A stretch of 64,000 bases of DNA from Paraspadella gotoi. Its lineage: Eukaryota > Chaetognatha. Below the pieces are notes generated by a model, which saw only the letters and a list, made by a program, of their open reading frames with translations, had not been told where the DNA came from and made no database searches. The stretch is from contig CM119267.1 in NCBI GenBank assembly GCA_051294375.1, positions 11,417,332 through 11,481,331 on the forward strand, in the 5' to 3' direction. The position numbers and the translations under genes were made by a program. This document shows, in pieces, positions 53,901 to 64,000 of this stretch (position 1 is the first letter of the stretch; each line of letters starts with the position of its first letter).

Positions 53901-55450
53901 NNNNNNNNNNNNNNNNNNNNNNNNNCTGCCCTCTCGAGGCCGCGACTCGGAAACAAATGGACCGAAAGAAAACAAAAGATCACGAGTTTGTCCGAAAATG
54001 GCGTCGCGAATGGGATTCGAGACGAAGGCGCGAGCGTTGATGACGATCGAGAGCCTCGATTAACGACAGCACAGACTTTCTTATGCCGTTGACGATCGGG
54101 AGAGTTGGCGATGTGAGGGGGTGGGGTAAGGTAAGGAATTATTTTTAAAAAAAGACTAAAACTTGGATGAGGTTAAGGAATTTAGGAAGGGGTGAAAGAG
54201 AAAGAGATAGAGACAGGTGTCTACAGCTCTACGTGTAAACTGAGAGAAAATGAGAAAATAATATTCGTCGGATATCATTTTCANNNNNNNNNNNNNNNNN
54301 NNNNNNNNNNNNNNNNNNNNNNNNNNNNNNNNNNNNNNNNNNNNNNNNNNNNNNNNNNNNNNNNNNNNNNNNNNNNNNNNNNNNNNNNNNNNNNNNNNNN
54401 NNNNNNNNNNNNNNNNNNNNNNNNNNNNNNNNNNNNNNNNNNNNNNNNNNNNNNNNNNNNNNNNNNNNNNNNNNNNNNNNNNNNNNNNNNNNNNNNNNNN
54501 NNNNNNNNNNAGGAAAAGAACGGAAAAAACTGTCAGAGCAAAGGCCATATTTTTCGTTGCAATGAGAGAAATTGCGAGCGGGCAGGGGGAAAAAGGCGGG
54601 AAAAAAAGTAGAAATGGAAATAAAATAAGGGTTGAAACTGAGTTTGAGTTCGGAGACAGAACCTCGTGCAAGAAAGAACCAGCATTGTCCTGAAAAGAAA
54701 TCTCGTTCACTCTCTGGAGCTCGAGTAGTCATGGCAGAGTACATTGAAAAAAAGTTTTTTCTCTCTGTTTTTTTGGGGCTCACAAAATTTATCGCACGTG
54801 CCTTCATGCCACTGTTATGTTTTGTTTTTCCCAAATCTAACAATTCAAAAAAGTTTGGATGATATCTCTGTCGCTCTCGAAAATCTCTNNNNNNNNNNNN
54901 NNNNNNNNNNNNNNNNNNNNNNNNNNNNNNNNNNNNNNNNNNNNNNNNNNNNNNNNNNNNNNNNNNNNNNNNNNNNNNNNNNNNNNNNNNNNNNNNNNNN
55001 NNNNNNNNNNNNNNNNNNNNNNNNNNNNNNNNNNNNNNNNNNNNNNNNNNNNNNNNNNNNNNNNNNNNNNNNNNNNNNNNNNNNNNNNNNNNNNNNNNNN
55101 NNNNNNNNNNNNNNNNNNNNNNNNNNNNNNNNNNNNNNNNNNNNNNNNNNNNNNNNNNCGTTCGCACCTGGAAGAAGGGAGGAAAAAAAAGGAGGAAAGA
55201 AGAAAGTGGAGATTATCATGAAGAGAAGAAAGACAAGATGGAGGAAAGAAGGAAACAAGAGAGAGAGAGAGAGCGTGTGTGTGTGAGAGAGAGAGAGAGA
55301 AAGTACTGGAAACAAAAAAGTACAACAAAAAATAGGGAAATGTACTAGCTTTTTTTTTTTGGTCGGCGGTTTATGAATTTTAAGCGGATATCTTTTTCCG
55401 CACTTTTCCCGAGCGAATAGATCTATTGAAGCCTTAACCCAGATTTTACG
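51000..55450. other. gap-rich region without recognised genes
   Basis: Six gaps of 106-270 N interrupt AT-rich sequence. A (GTC)n/(GAC)n tract occurs at 53056-53130. Frames around 53230-53700 and 54000-54080 have CpG-rich codons but no motif, so a hidden exon cannot be excluded. Confidence 0.4.
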
Positions 55451-55505
55451 AAACTGACTCACCCAAATTCGAAAAAGGGGCCTGGTCTCTGGAGTAAGTT
55501 GCAAG

Positions 55506-55508
<3 letters not shown>

Positions 55509-55567
<59 letters not shown>

Positions 55568-55600
55568 GATAACTCAGAAAGTATGTGTGAGAACAAAGAG

Positions 55601-55689
<89 letters not shown>

Positions 55690-55690
55690 A
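55509..55690. repeat. two (GA)n arrays
   Basis: (GA)n at 55509-55563 and 55605-55690, separated by about 40 unique bases. Confidence 0.9.
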
Positions 55691-55799
55691 ATTGCGGAAG
55701 AATAAAAAAAACGAGGCTCATAAATATAGAAAACAAAAGTCGGTAAAAGAACGAAGCCTCGCTTTGGGAAAATTCTTGTTTGTATGGAAAGAATAATCA

Positions 55800-57330
55800 C
55801 GTTTTGAAGGATTTTTTTTGTTTTTCAATGAAAAGAATGTTCAACCATTTTTTTTCCAACGTTGCACCGCCGTGTTTGGATGCAGACTTTAGGCAGAAAT
55901 TTATAATATGATTAATAAATAAAAAAAGTATTATCATCTTTCTTTCCGTCTTATGCGACCAAGCCTTATCTATTATCTAGTCACTTTACATTTCGTCTTC
56001 GCGCTAATATCATTGGCGAGGACTGGCGAAAACTCCCTTTCCGATGTTTGCGCGATAAATTATTAAGGAGGCCCTGCGAAGGGTAAGAGAGATGCTAAAA
56101 AATTTTAACCTTGCCACGCTGATACCTTGCCACGCAATTGACATGCAACGTTTCATGTTGATTCTCTTAATGCTTATTGCTTATTGCTTAACCTTGTTTC
56201 TTTTTCTTTATGTCACGTTGCTACTCTGTTCTTTTCCTACTACTTCATCATTGAACGTCTTTGCAACAAGCAACTAGGTTGTCACGCTCCAACATTGTCA
56301 CGTTACGACGTAGCCAAATTACTGCAACGCCCGGTTGCGAGACGAAAAGAGACTCTCGAGCGAACGACGAGTAAACATCATAAAGTCGAGAGCCGAGCGA
56401 ATCTTCGCCGAGTGGCGTGGAAGAAGGAAGTCGGTCGCTTGGGCCAAGAAAATACTCGATCGATCCCTGGTAGCTTCAAACGAAATCTCTCGTATTAGGT
56501 GACGATGTGAAATTAAAAAATTTTATCAGACGGCTATACGTAGTTTAAAAAGCTTAGTAATTTATAGGTTTGTTTAAAAATAAGAACTCACCTTCAGTCT
56601 CTCATCTGCGTCTCCAGATTTCTCCTCGACTCGCTCGAATTTTTTCGCGAAAATTTTCTCTCGATCCCAAACGCGCGATTTTCGCGTCTGTTTACTCATT
56701 TTCCCGCGCGTTTCTACGTAAATATCTCTTCCCTCGTTACCTATAAAGACGAAAACGTTTCACCTCTCCCCCCTCCTCGCGCCTCTCGGCCCAGCTTTCG
56801 AAAATTGATCATTATCGTCGATTTTCCAGGCGCGATACTGAAGAAAGGAATTGAAAAGTCATCATTCGTATTTCATGCGAATCAAGGTATGACCGGCACG
56901 CCCCTTTAGACAAAAGACAGAAAACAGAATTCATTTTTCCACGAAGGATGAGCAAAAGCAAAAACAAAGGCACTTAGTTCCTCCGAAAAGACTCTCCCTC
57001 GACGAGTCCCTCGTGGGTGGAGGCCCCTCTGTCGTCCAAAAGATCTAACCTCCTATCTAGACCAATTTGATGGCTTGCGACAGTGTGACCCAAATTTGAT
57101 TGTAAACCGCTTTTTCCATTATCCATGCTCCATACTCTTGATCTCTGAGTGACCATTATCCCACCTTAGTCTCGATTAATTAAAATTAGTTAAACCGTAT
57201 TCCTTTTTCTTAATTTCACCTCGACTTCAGTGAACCAGCAGCTAACCCTCTAATCGATATAACCTCGGATGAAAGCAAGGTCTCACCCTACATTCTTCCT
57301 CCGCACCATAGCCTCAGTCACGCTCTCCCT
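55800..57330. other. spacer, CpG-rich in part, no gene seen
   Basis: A CpG-rich stretch at 56285-56500 reads openly on the plus strand (RYDVAKLLQRPVARRKETLE) without a known motif. Pyrimidine-rich sequence follows to 56850. Confidence 0.35.
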
Positions 57331-57422
<92 letters not shown>

Positions 57423-57443
57423 TCTCTCTTTCTCTCCCTCTCT
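57331..57443. repeat. (CT)n microsatellite
   Basis: (CT)n with few interruptions. Confidence 0.9.
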
Positions 57444-57701
57444 CGTATTCCCGTCAATTTCCGGTCTAGTAAAAATTCTAGCATCGGCTCAACTATAAAA
57501 ATTTTGGACCTACTATGCAAATAGGAGATCGACTATGCAAAATGAACCGCTATGTAAATCCTAGGCCGAATATGTTTATAACTCAGATAAAAACCTGCGC
57601 TTTTGTGTTTAAATTTTGCCTCAAGTTGTTAGACTTTGCGAGTGAAACTATAGAGACACTTTAACGCTGTTATCGGTATAGGTTTTAAAAATTTTACTTT
57701 A

Positions 57702-58608
57702 CAGATCTGGTCAAAAAAGTTTAATAGTTATGATAAAAGAATTTTATTTCGTTAATACATTGTCAGACTACCATTTGCTTTCAGCACCACTTCCATGCGA
57801 TGAGGGAGAGAGTTATAGAGGCTGGGCAAATATGAAGAGTTCAGCTTCACCAAATACATTTTAAAATTTTTTTTATTTTGTTGACTGTTATGGCGTTGTA
57901 CTGCAAAATATCCCTTTTCATCCTTGACCAGACATTTTCAATCATATTGTAGTCAGGGTGTTTTTGGGCCAACCTTTAAGCATCTTGATCCCGTTTTCAT
58001 CATGACATTTTTGGGTCTATGACTTTGTATCTAAAAGCTCTATCCTCTATAAAAAGCCGCCCATTCGCTATTGAATGACTGACAACAATTCTTTTTTTTC
58101 TCCATTTTTTTCTCAACTGGCTTGCAGAAGCCTTATGGTCTTGAATTGCAAGACTTTCTAGGTCATCGTCCTTGCTCTCAGTGAATATGCAGGGCCGCCT
58201 GCTTCCAACAGCTCGTTTAAGGTCTCCAGTTGCTTCAAATTTGTTGATTACTCTGCAGATGGTTGTAGGAGAGAAATGAAACTGTTTGGCAATCTTATAT
58301 CTTGACAAATCCGCCTTCCAAAGCTTATGCTTTTTTTTTTAGGTGTAGCTGTTTTGAAGTTACCATAAAACGAAAAACAAAGAAAGATAAAATTTTTTGC
58401 AAAAAAAAGGAAATTGTAAAACACAATTTTTATCTTTTTTTTATTTTAGCACAGCTTCTATAATATTTAGCCTAAAAACCTTGTCATAAGCTCGAATGAA
58501 ATATATTTATCTTGGCTTTCAAATGAACCCAAGTTTTAATTAATAGGACGACAGACAAGTGAGATAGTAGGGGGGTTCAAAGTTTAAACTTTTTTTTGAC
58601 CAGATCTG
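57702..58608 (-). mobile_element. Tc1/mariner element, internally deleted
   Basis: The 907-bp element has inverted ends CAGATCTGGTCAAAAAAGTT (57702) and its complement ending GACCAGATCTG (58608), with TA on both sides, the hallmark target of Tc1/mariner. On the minus strand, 58308-58000 encodes part of a transposase DNA-binding region: a helix-turn-helix (YKIAKQFHFSPTTICRVINK), a GRPR-like SRRPCIF segment and a second helical domain. The frame stops at about 58000. Downstream, near 57955-57905, another frame encodes HPDYNMIENVWSRMKRD, the family's C-terminal PDxNPIEN-W block with the third catalytic acidic residue. The segment with the first two catalytic aspartates is largely missing. It is therefore a dead copy that only a related transposase could move. 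Confidence 0.87.
58000..58308 (-). pseudogene. Tc1-like transposase relic, N-terminal part
   Basis: The open frame of 102 codons covers the paired helix-turn-helix region and a short piece reading IVVSHSIANGRLFIEDRAFR, then ends DPKMS before a stop. Compared with the usual 340 or so residues of Tc1 transposases, the central catalytic part is absent. The adjacent C-terminal block is in a different frame with additional stops. It lies inside the 57702-58608 element. Confidence 0.85.
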
Positions 58609-58673
58609 TATAGGATCTCAAAATCTAATATTTTTGTTATATTCTCGAGGACATTGAATTGTAATCTTTTCAA

Positions 58674-58724
58674 AGAGAGAGAGAGAGAGAGAGATGAGAG
58701 AGAGAGAGAGGAGAGAGAGAGAAG

Positions 58725-58764
<40 letters not shown>
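58674..58764. repeat. (GA)n microsatellite
   Basis: Interrupted (GA)n just outside the Tc1 element. Another (CT)n cluster is at 59037-59090. Confidence 0.88.
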
Positions 58765-58767
<3 letters not shown>

Positions 58768-59054
58768 AAACGCGCTCTCTTTTCGCTCGGTTTTTCTCCT
58801 TTGCCAAATCACTTTTTTGATCTCTTACTCTCGCTCGCATTCAGCGCATGCGTTGATGGGGATAAAAACACCGAGAAAGGCGAGAGAGAGAGAGGAGAAA
58901 GAAACGCAAATAAATAAAAGGAAAGAATAAAAATTCTAGGGAGAAAAAACCGGCATCTTTTGATCTCAAACCAAGATTTTTTTCTTTCCCGACATTTCTA
59001 GTGCCCTTTCGCGTCGATCGCACTCGGCCAAAGATTCTCTCTCTCTCCCTCCTC

Positions 59055-59092
<38 letters not shown>

Positions 59093-59109
59093 TAGTTTAC
59101 AACGGTTTG

Positions 59110-59724
59110 TCAGTCCGTTTTTTTAGTCTGTCTGTCCCTCTCTATTTTCTTTCTTTGGCGCCTGACCGGAAACGGATTAATTTTTTCCCTCCGTTCTTTT
59201 CTTTGCTTTGACAAGTATTGGCCATCTCGCGGCCGCGTAACGAGTTCGTCCTGCACGTGAGACGGGGGCGTGAGAGGGTAGGGAGGCGGGACGTGAGGGC
59301 GCGAACGCGCGCTGGAGATACTCACGAAGCTTCGTCCGTGAAGGAGAAGATTTTTCGTGTTCACTCTTCTTGTTTCGATTTCGCCAATATTCTCTTCTCC
59401 CTTTTCATCTATCCACTCGAGACAAACATCATCACGTCCAAACGTAACGTACCACTTCCGGTCATTAACGCCTGGGCGGAGAGGCCGCCGCTGCCGGTCG
59501 AAAGCGGCTCCGAATGCGTACGCAGCGGCGCCGCCGGCGGCCGCGTCGCTGTCGTCATTCTTCGCGACGCACGATTCGGTTTCATCGGCGAACGAATCTA
59601 ATGACTCGTAAATTTGCATAATCGCTTTTAATCGCTTCGTGGACGTCGGCGTTCGAGTCGGCGTTAGCGTCCGGGATTTGTCGGTGTTTTCGTCGCCTAG
59701 TCGTCGGCGCTGAGTTGCTTGCAT
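59110..59724 (-). CDS. possible coding exon, unknown product (up to 204 residues)
   Basis: The minus-strand ATG at 59724 opens a 204-codon frame. The first 110 codons look coding: varied residues (RLKAIMQIYESLDSFADETE, then an Ala/Gly stretch and RPGVNDRKWYVTFGRDDV) in CpG-rich codons like the confirmed exons. The rest (Pro-rich, then Arg/Lys/Glu-rich) is less convincing, so a donor may lie inside, for example the GTACGT near 59451. No signal peptide, membrane segment or known motif. The CpG-rich sequence upstream at 59730-60130 could be its promoter. Confidence 0.35.
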   Translation of the reverse strand: MQATQRRRLGDENTDKSRTLTPTRTPTSTKRLKAIMQIYESLDSFADETESCVAKNDDSDAAAGGAAAYAFGAAFDRQRRPLRPGVNDRKWYVTFGRDDVCLEWIDEKGEENIGEIETRRVNTKNLLLHGRSFVSISSARSRPHVPPPYPLTPPSHVQDELVTRPRDGQYLSKQRKERREKINPFPVRRQRKKIERDRQTKKTD

Positions 59725-59779
59725 ATTTCCGTAGTTTTAGCTTTGGCGGTTAATTTATATAAAGATTTTTATTCTGTAA

Positions 59780-60115
59780 CGGTGGAATTGGCGTTGAGCA
59801 GGCGCCATATTTTGCGTGCCTCCTCCATGCGTCGGCAATGTTTCCGCCCACGCGTCGACGTTGCGTCGGCAGTGAGTATACCATACTCGGCATATCGTGG
59901 GCAATTCATCGCCGGTGTGTCTAAAATGCGTCGTGCATCCGTCGACAGTGCATCGACACTAAGATTTTGGGAATGCGTCGAAAATACTTAGACAATACAT
60001 TACCTCGGCACTTCGTCGACATTGCGCCGGTAATGCCCCGGCTTTGCACCGGCGACGCGTTGAAAATGCCTGGGCCACACGTCGGCAATGCGTCGGCGAT
60101 GTGCGGGCGTAACGA
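59780..60115. repeat. degenerate GCGTCGGCAATG repeats
   Basis: Variants of GCGTCGRCAATG (GCGTCGACGTTG, GTGCATCGACAC, GCGCCGGTAATG, ACGTCGGCAATGCGTCGGCGATG) recur about 15 times without a fixed period. See the findings for possible meanings. Confidence 0.55.
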
Positions 60116-60339
60116 ACGATTAGTGAAACAATGAAAAAAAGTCCTGAGTTGATCGTCGACCTTGAAAATTGTGGATCGAGAAAAGTTTTTATGAGGAAAC
60201 TCGTTGAGAACGAAATTGCTAATGAAAACTGTTTGCCGTCTCATTTTCTTTTTATATTGAATTTTGTTCGACGACTCAATTTATTAACGGTTAGACACTA
60301 TAATTATTGTGCAGTTGAAGAGTTAAGCATGTTTATATT

Positions 60340-62060
60340 CCTCTGTCTCTCTCCTCTCTCTTCTCCTCTCATCTCTCCTCTCTCCTCTCCTCTCTAACTC
60401 TCTCTCTCTCTCTCTCTCTGCTTCTCTTCATTCTCTCTTCTTTTTCGTCCTTCTTGTCTAGATCCTTTTTTTCCTCTTTTTTTTCCACCCGATTATTAAT
60501 CTAGCGAATTCGAATCGAGAGTCCGCAAAAAATTCTGCTTAAGAAACTCTCTCTTCTCCTTTCCAGTCGCATTTCTCTCGGTCTCTCTCTCTCTCTCTCT
60601 CTCTACTTCTTCGCCATCGGGATGTCTCGTATTCCCTGCGTCGTGTGCTCGCGGTCGTCGTTATCTTAATGTTTTCGTTCGTTGTCGCCAGCAACCGGTT
60701 GCACCTGTTCTTTCTTTCTTTCTGCCATTGTCTCTTTTCTATTCTCGCGTGTTCTAATGGGCTCTGGTCGACGGGTGGTTTTATTGCTGCTTTTCGTTCT
60801 TCTCGTTTCTCTCCTCTCTTTTCCTTCTCTCTCTCTCTTCTCTTCTCTCTCTCGGGTCTCTTCTCCCTCTCTCTTCTCTTCTCTTCTCTCTCCTTCCTCT
60901 GCTCTCTTCTCTTCCTCTTTCTTCTCCCCCTTTAATTAAAATGTCTCTTTCATGCTGTTCTCTCTCCGCTATTCTTTTCTACTCCTCCTCTTGTCTCTCT
61001 CTCGCCTCCTCCTCGTTAGTTTCTTCCACCGTTGTTGGCCGCGATTCAAGGCTTCATCGACTTTGCGTCTTCGCTGTCATTTACTTCCTACAACCAAATA
61101 AAAGTCGCACCTGAAAATAAAGTCAACCTCTCCCCCCATCATTAGATGGGATATTTTTCTGAAGGTTAAAAAAAAACGTTTGATTTTGAACTTTTATTTT
61201 ATTTTATTTTATTTACTAAACTGGTTTCAAATTATAGAACGTTTCTGAAATTGTATTAAAATGCTTCAGTAAAAAAAGTTCTTGTACGAGAAACTCATTC
61301 GAAATTGTTTCAAACAATTCTCTGGTAAAAGAAACGTTGAAACAGGACATTAACTGCAGCGACCACCTTCCTTTGCACTATTAGACGCCTCCCCCCCCCG
61401 CTCTGCCCCCTTGTCCTGAACCCACTCTTAACTCTTTAAACCATTTGCTTTCAAGGTAGCATTTTCTCGCGCTGCTTCGAATCCCAACACCTAGAATTCC
61501 TAATTCTTTTTTTTTACCGCCCATATCGCTTTTGCAATAAACTGCCCTCGTCGGCGAGGATTGTATATGAACCGCACAAATTTTACGGTCGTTGAGGGAT
61601 GTGAGAAAAAAAGTTTTGAAAAAAAAACAAACGACGTCTCGTTATATTTTTTTTATACTTTTTTGTTTGTTTATTTTCTGTTTTTCTTCCCTTTTTTCAT
61701 CCTAATCCTCCACCCCAAAATCGCCAAGGGACACTCTCGTCTCCTCTCCTCTCGTCGGCTCTCACTCTCTCTCTCTCTCTCTCTCTCCCTCTCTCTCTTC
61801 TATCTCTCTTTCCTTCTCCACAACGAGGCATGGAGGTTTTTTTCCCCCGTTTACTGCCTCCTGGCCTTTTGACCTGCTCGGCTGCTGCGCATCAAACACC
61901 TTTCCTCACTTATTTCTCCTTATTTCTTCTCTCCATCCTTTTTCCTCACCTTCAACTTTAAAAAAAATTTTTTTCCCCATCTATCATTTTTGTTGGCTTC
62001 AATAATTCCATATCTCATTTTTTTTTTCTTATTATTTCCTTCCAGATATTTTCAGTTTTT
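60340..62060. other. pyrimidine-rich spacer, no gene seen
   Basis: C/T-rich sequence with (CT)n at 60396-60420, 60585-60605, 60795-60930 and 61762-61800 dominates. The Ser/Leu/Phe-rich plus-strand frames are low-complexity. Confidence 0.45.
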
Positions 62061-62075
62061 CTCAGCCTGTTTCTT

Positions 62076-62185
62076 CTTTATTTCCTTCTTTCCTTCCTTC
62101 CTTCCTTCCTTCCTTCCTTCCTTCCTTCCTTCCTTCCTTCCTTCCTTCCTTCCTTCCTTCCTTCGTTCCTTCCTTCCTTTCTTCC
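62076..62185. repeat. (TTCC)n microsatellite
   Basis: About 25 CTTC units, nearly perfect. Confidence 0.92.
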
Positions 62186-62865
62186 TCCTTTCCTCTATCA
62201 TTCTTTATTTTTTCCACTTCACTCTTCAAGTTCCAAAGATAATCTCAAACACAAAAAAGCCTTTTCAATTTATTTTATCTTAAGCTTTAATCATTTTTTT
62301 TCCTTCTTTTTATTTTGTTTTCCTCAACTTTAACGTCAGCGACGGCGTCTCAGGGTCGACCTTCTTTCGCTAATTTCTTTTTTCATTTCTTTTTTTTTGT
62401 TCTTTTTTTCTTGGTTTCTGTCTTCAATATATTTTGTTCTTCCTTCCCTAATCTTTTATGCAACATTCAACATGATTAAAAATGGTTTTAACTATCTATT
62501 GTCTCGCTCCTTTTCTTTTTCCTTTCTTTTCTCATTCAATTTTCTTCTTTTTTTCATTTCTTCATTAGTTAATTGTATTTCCTCCTTTTCTTTTCCCTTC
62601 ACTAGCCCCCCCACTCCTTCACATCAAACGCCCACGACCCCAAATTCACAGCCCACACCCCCCTAACAACTGGCATCTCCCCCAACATCTTCACTCTTTC
62701 CTCAACCGCTCATCTTTTTCCTCATCTTTCTCTAATCGAGACCTTCCATCCAACCATGCTCCCCGCTCGCCCCCCCATCTTTGCCAAACTTCATGACGCC
62801 ATTTCGGCTTTCGCCAGTCCACGCGGCACGCTGATGTCCATTTCGCGCCCGTCCGATTTATATCG

Positions 62866-62904
<39 letters not shown>

Positions 62905-64000
62905 CTCTCCTCTCTTCTCCTCTCGTCTCTCTCTTTCTCCTCTCTCTCTCTCATCTCTCTCTCTCTCTTCTTCTCTCCCCGAGGCCGGGTCGCGCATTCC
63001 CAGTGGGCGAAGGCGAGCCCACGTTTTCTTTTGATATACGAATTTTTTCCCTCTTTCTTTCAATTCAATAATCGCCCTTTTGATCCCGACGGAAAGAAAA
63101 GGGGGTGTGAGAGTTGAAAGGTCACGCCGGGGAAAAAAAGGAGGATCGGGTTGTTTTTGTTTAAAAAGGTCAACGGGAATCAAGACAAAAAAATTAAAAA
63201 ATGCAAAAAAAGAAAAAAAAGAGCGAATGCATTCGGGCTGTGTCTCGCGAATCTGTTGTTTTTAATTGCTTGCTTTGCTCGCATTTTCACTGAAGGGAAA
63301 AAAAACTATTATCTTTTATAATCTTTTCATATTAATAAAATGAACTAACTTAGTCAGGTGTTTTATTTGGTCTCCCTAATCTGGTTCAGTGACCTTTATT
63401 GAAGACTCGTTGCCGTTGGGTAACTTTGTCATGCTCTTTTTGAGTTTTGAGGGGATCGAAAATTATTTCTTTGGAAACGTGGGACGCTGAAACAACGCCT
63501 TGGCCTTTTTTAACGCAGTTGACGGTATTTGGCAAGTTATTTCTTCTCTCTCTCTCTCTCATCTCATTCGTCTCTCTCTCTTCTCTCTCTCTCTCTCTCT
63601 TCATCTCTCCTCTCTCGTCTCTCTCTCTCTCTGCTCTCTTCTCTCGTTACTCTTCGAACTTTTAACGCCTATTTCCACTTTCGGGTCATCGACCAACTGC
63701 TTCGTCTCTTACTTACTCAGCTCGCTTTCACTAGACGTGCCTAAAGCCCCTTCTTCCCGAACAAGCGCATTGCCTCTCCCCGAAACGTGGACAACTCACC
63801 GGAATAGGCCGCTCTCCACGACATAGCGCGCGTTCGAGAAGGGAGAGAGAGGGATGAGAGAGGAGAGGTAGAGGAGATGAGAGAGGAGTATGAGGATCGA
63901 TAGAGGGAAGAGGGGGAAGAGTTAGGAGGGAGGAGAATGAGATGAGGAGAAGAGAGGAGAGAGAGAAGTAACAATCATTGCCCCAGGAAACGGTGAGCGA
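62186..64000. other. spacer with (CT)n clusters, no gene seen
   Basis: T-rich sequence to 62600, (CT)n clusters at 62868-62975 and 63545-63645, and GA-rich sequence at 63838-63965. No supported gene. Confidence 0.45.

Noticed and set aside
58000-58308. Functional Tc1 transposase
   Set aside because: The catalytic middle is absent and the C-terminal block is in another frame with stops.
61990-62283. Ser/Phe/Leu/Pro-rich frame over (TTCC)n
   Set aside because: The frame is produced by the tetranucleotide repeat.

Overview
The window is eukaryotic. The coding sequence is split into small exons by GT-AG introns with matching phases, the genes are widely spaced, and long (CT)n/(GA)n microsatellites and short interspersed transposon-like repeats are abundant. 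The products (a rhodopsin-like GPCR, an interleukin-1-like beta-trefoil protein, an immunoglobulin-superfamily membrane protein and a secreted 7-bladed lactonase) point to an animal. CpG is not visibly depleted in the exons (GAC, GTC, TCG and CGA codons are common), and the repeats and the lactonase do not look vertebrate, so a non-vertebrate, probably marine, metazoan is my best inference. The species cannot be named from the sequence. The assembly is a draft: it has 17 N-gaps (several exactly 10 or 25 N), duplicated gap flanks and indel-rich repeated blocks.

Layout. 1-7.6 kb: the C-terminal exons of a GPCR (TM6, TM7 and tail; 2645-3468), then repeats and spacer. 7.66-9.7 kb: a two-exon gene for a 376-residue protein with an acidic, serine-rich N-terminal part, no signal peptide and a C-terminal domain carrying the interleukin-1 family signature. 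10.7-14.9 kb, same strand: a signal peptide, two Ig domains, a long Ser/Thr/Pro stalk, one membrane span and a short cytoplasmic tail; its tail exon is present in three tandem copies, only the third with an intact frame. 15-21.5 kb: spacer with short interspersed repeats. 21.5-27.9 kb: a complete nine-exon gene for a 400-residue secreted lactonase of the YbhE/6-phosphogluconolactonase-like beta-propeller family. A tRNA-like hairpin-rich element lies in its last intron.

From 28 to 64 kb I find no gene that can be assigned with confidence. This part holds gaps, microsatellites, an inverted and triplicated block (31.15-36.9 kb) that looks like haplotypes or noisy reads joined together, a hAT-like MITE present in two of those copies and absent from the third, a deleted Tc1/mariner relic (57.70-58.61 kb) and a few CpG-rich open frames that may be first exons of minus-strand genes.

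The most interesting part is 7.66-14.9 kb: an IL-1-like ligand candidate directly upstream of, and co-oriented with, a two-Ig-domain membrane protein. Each protein is supported by motifs in the sequence. The idea that they form a ligand-receptor pair is inference only.
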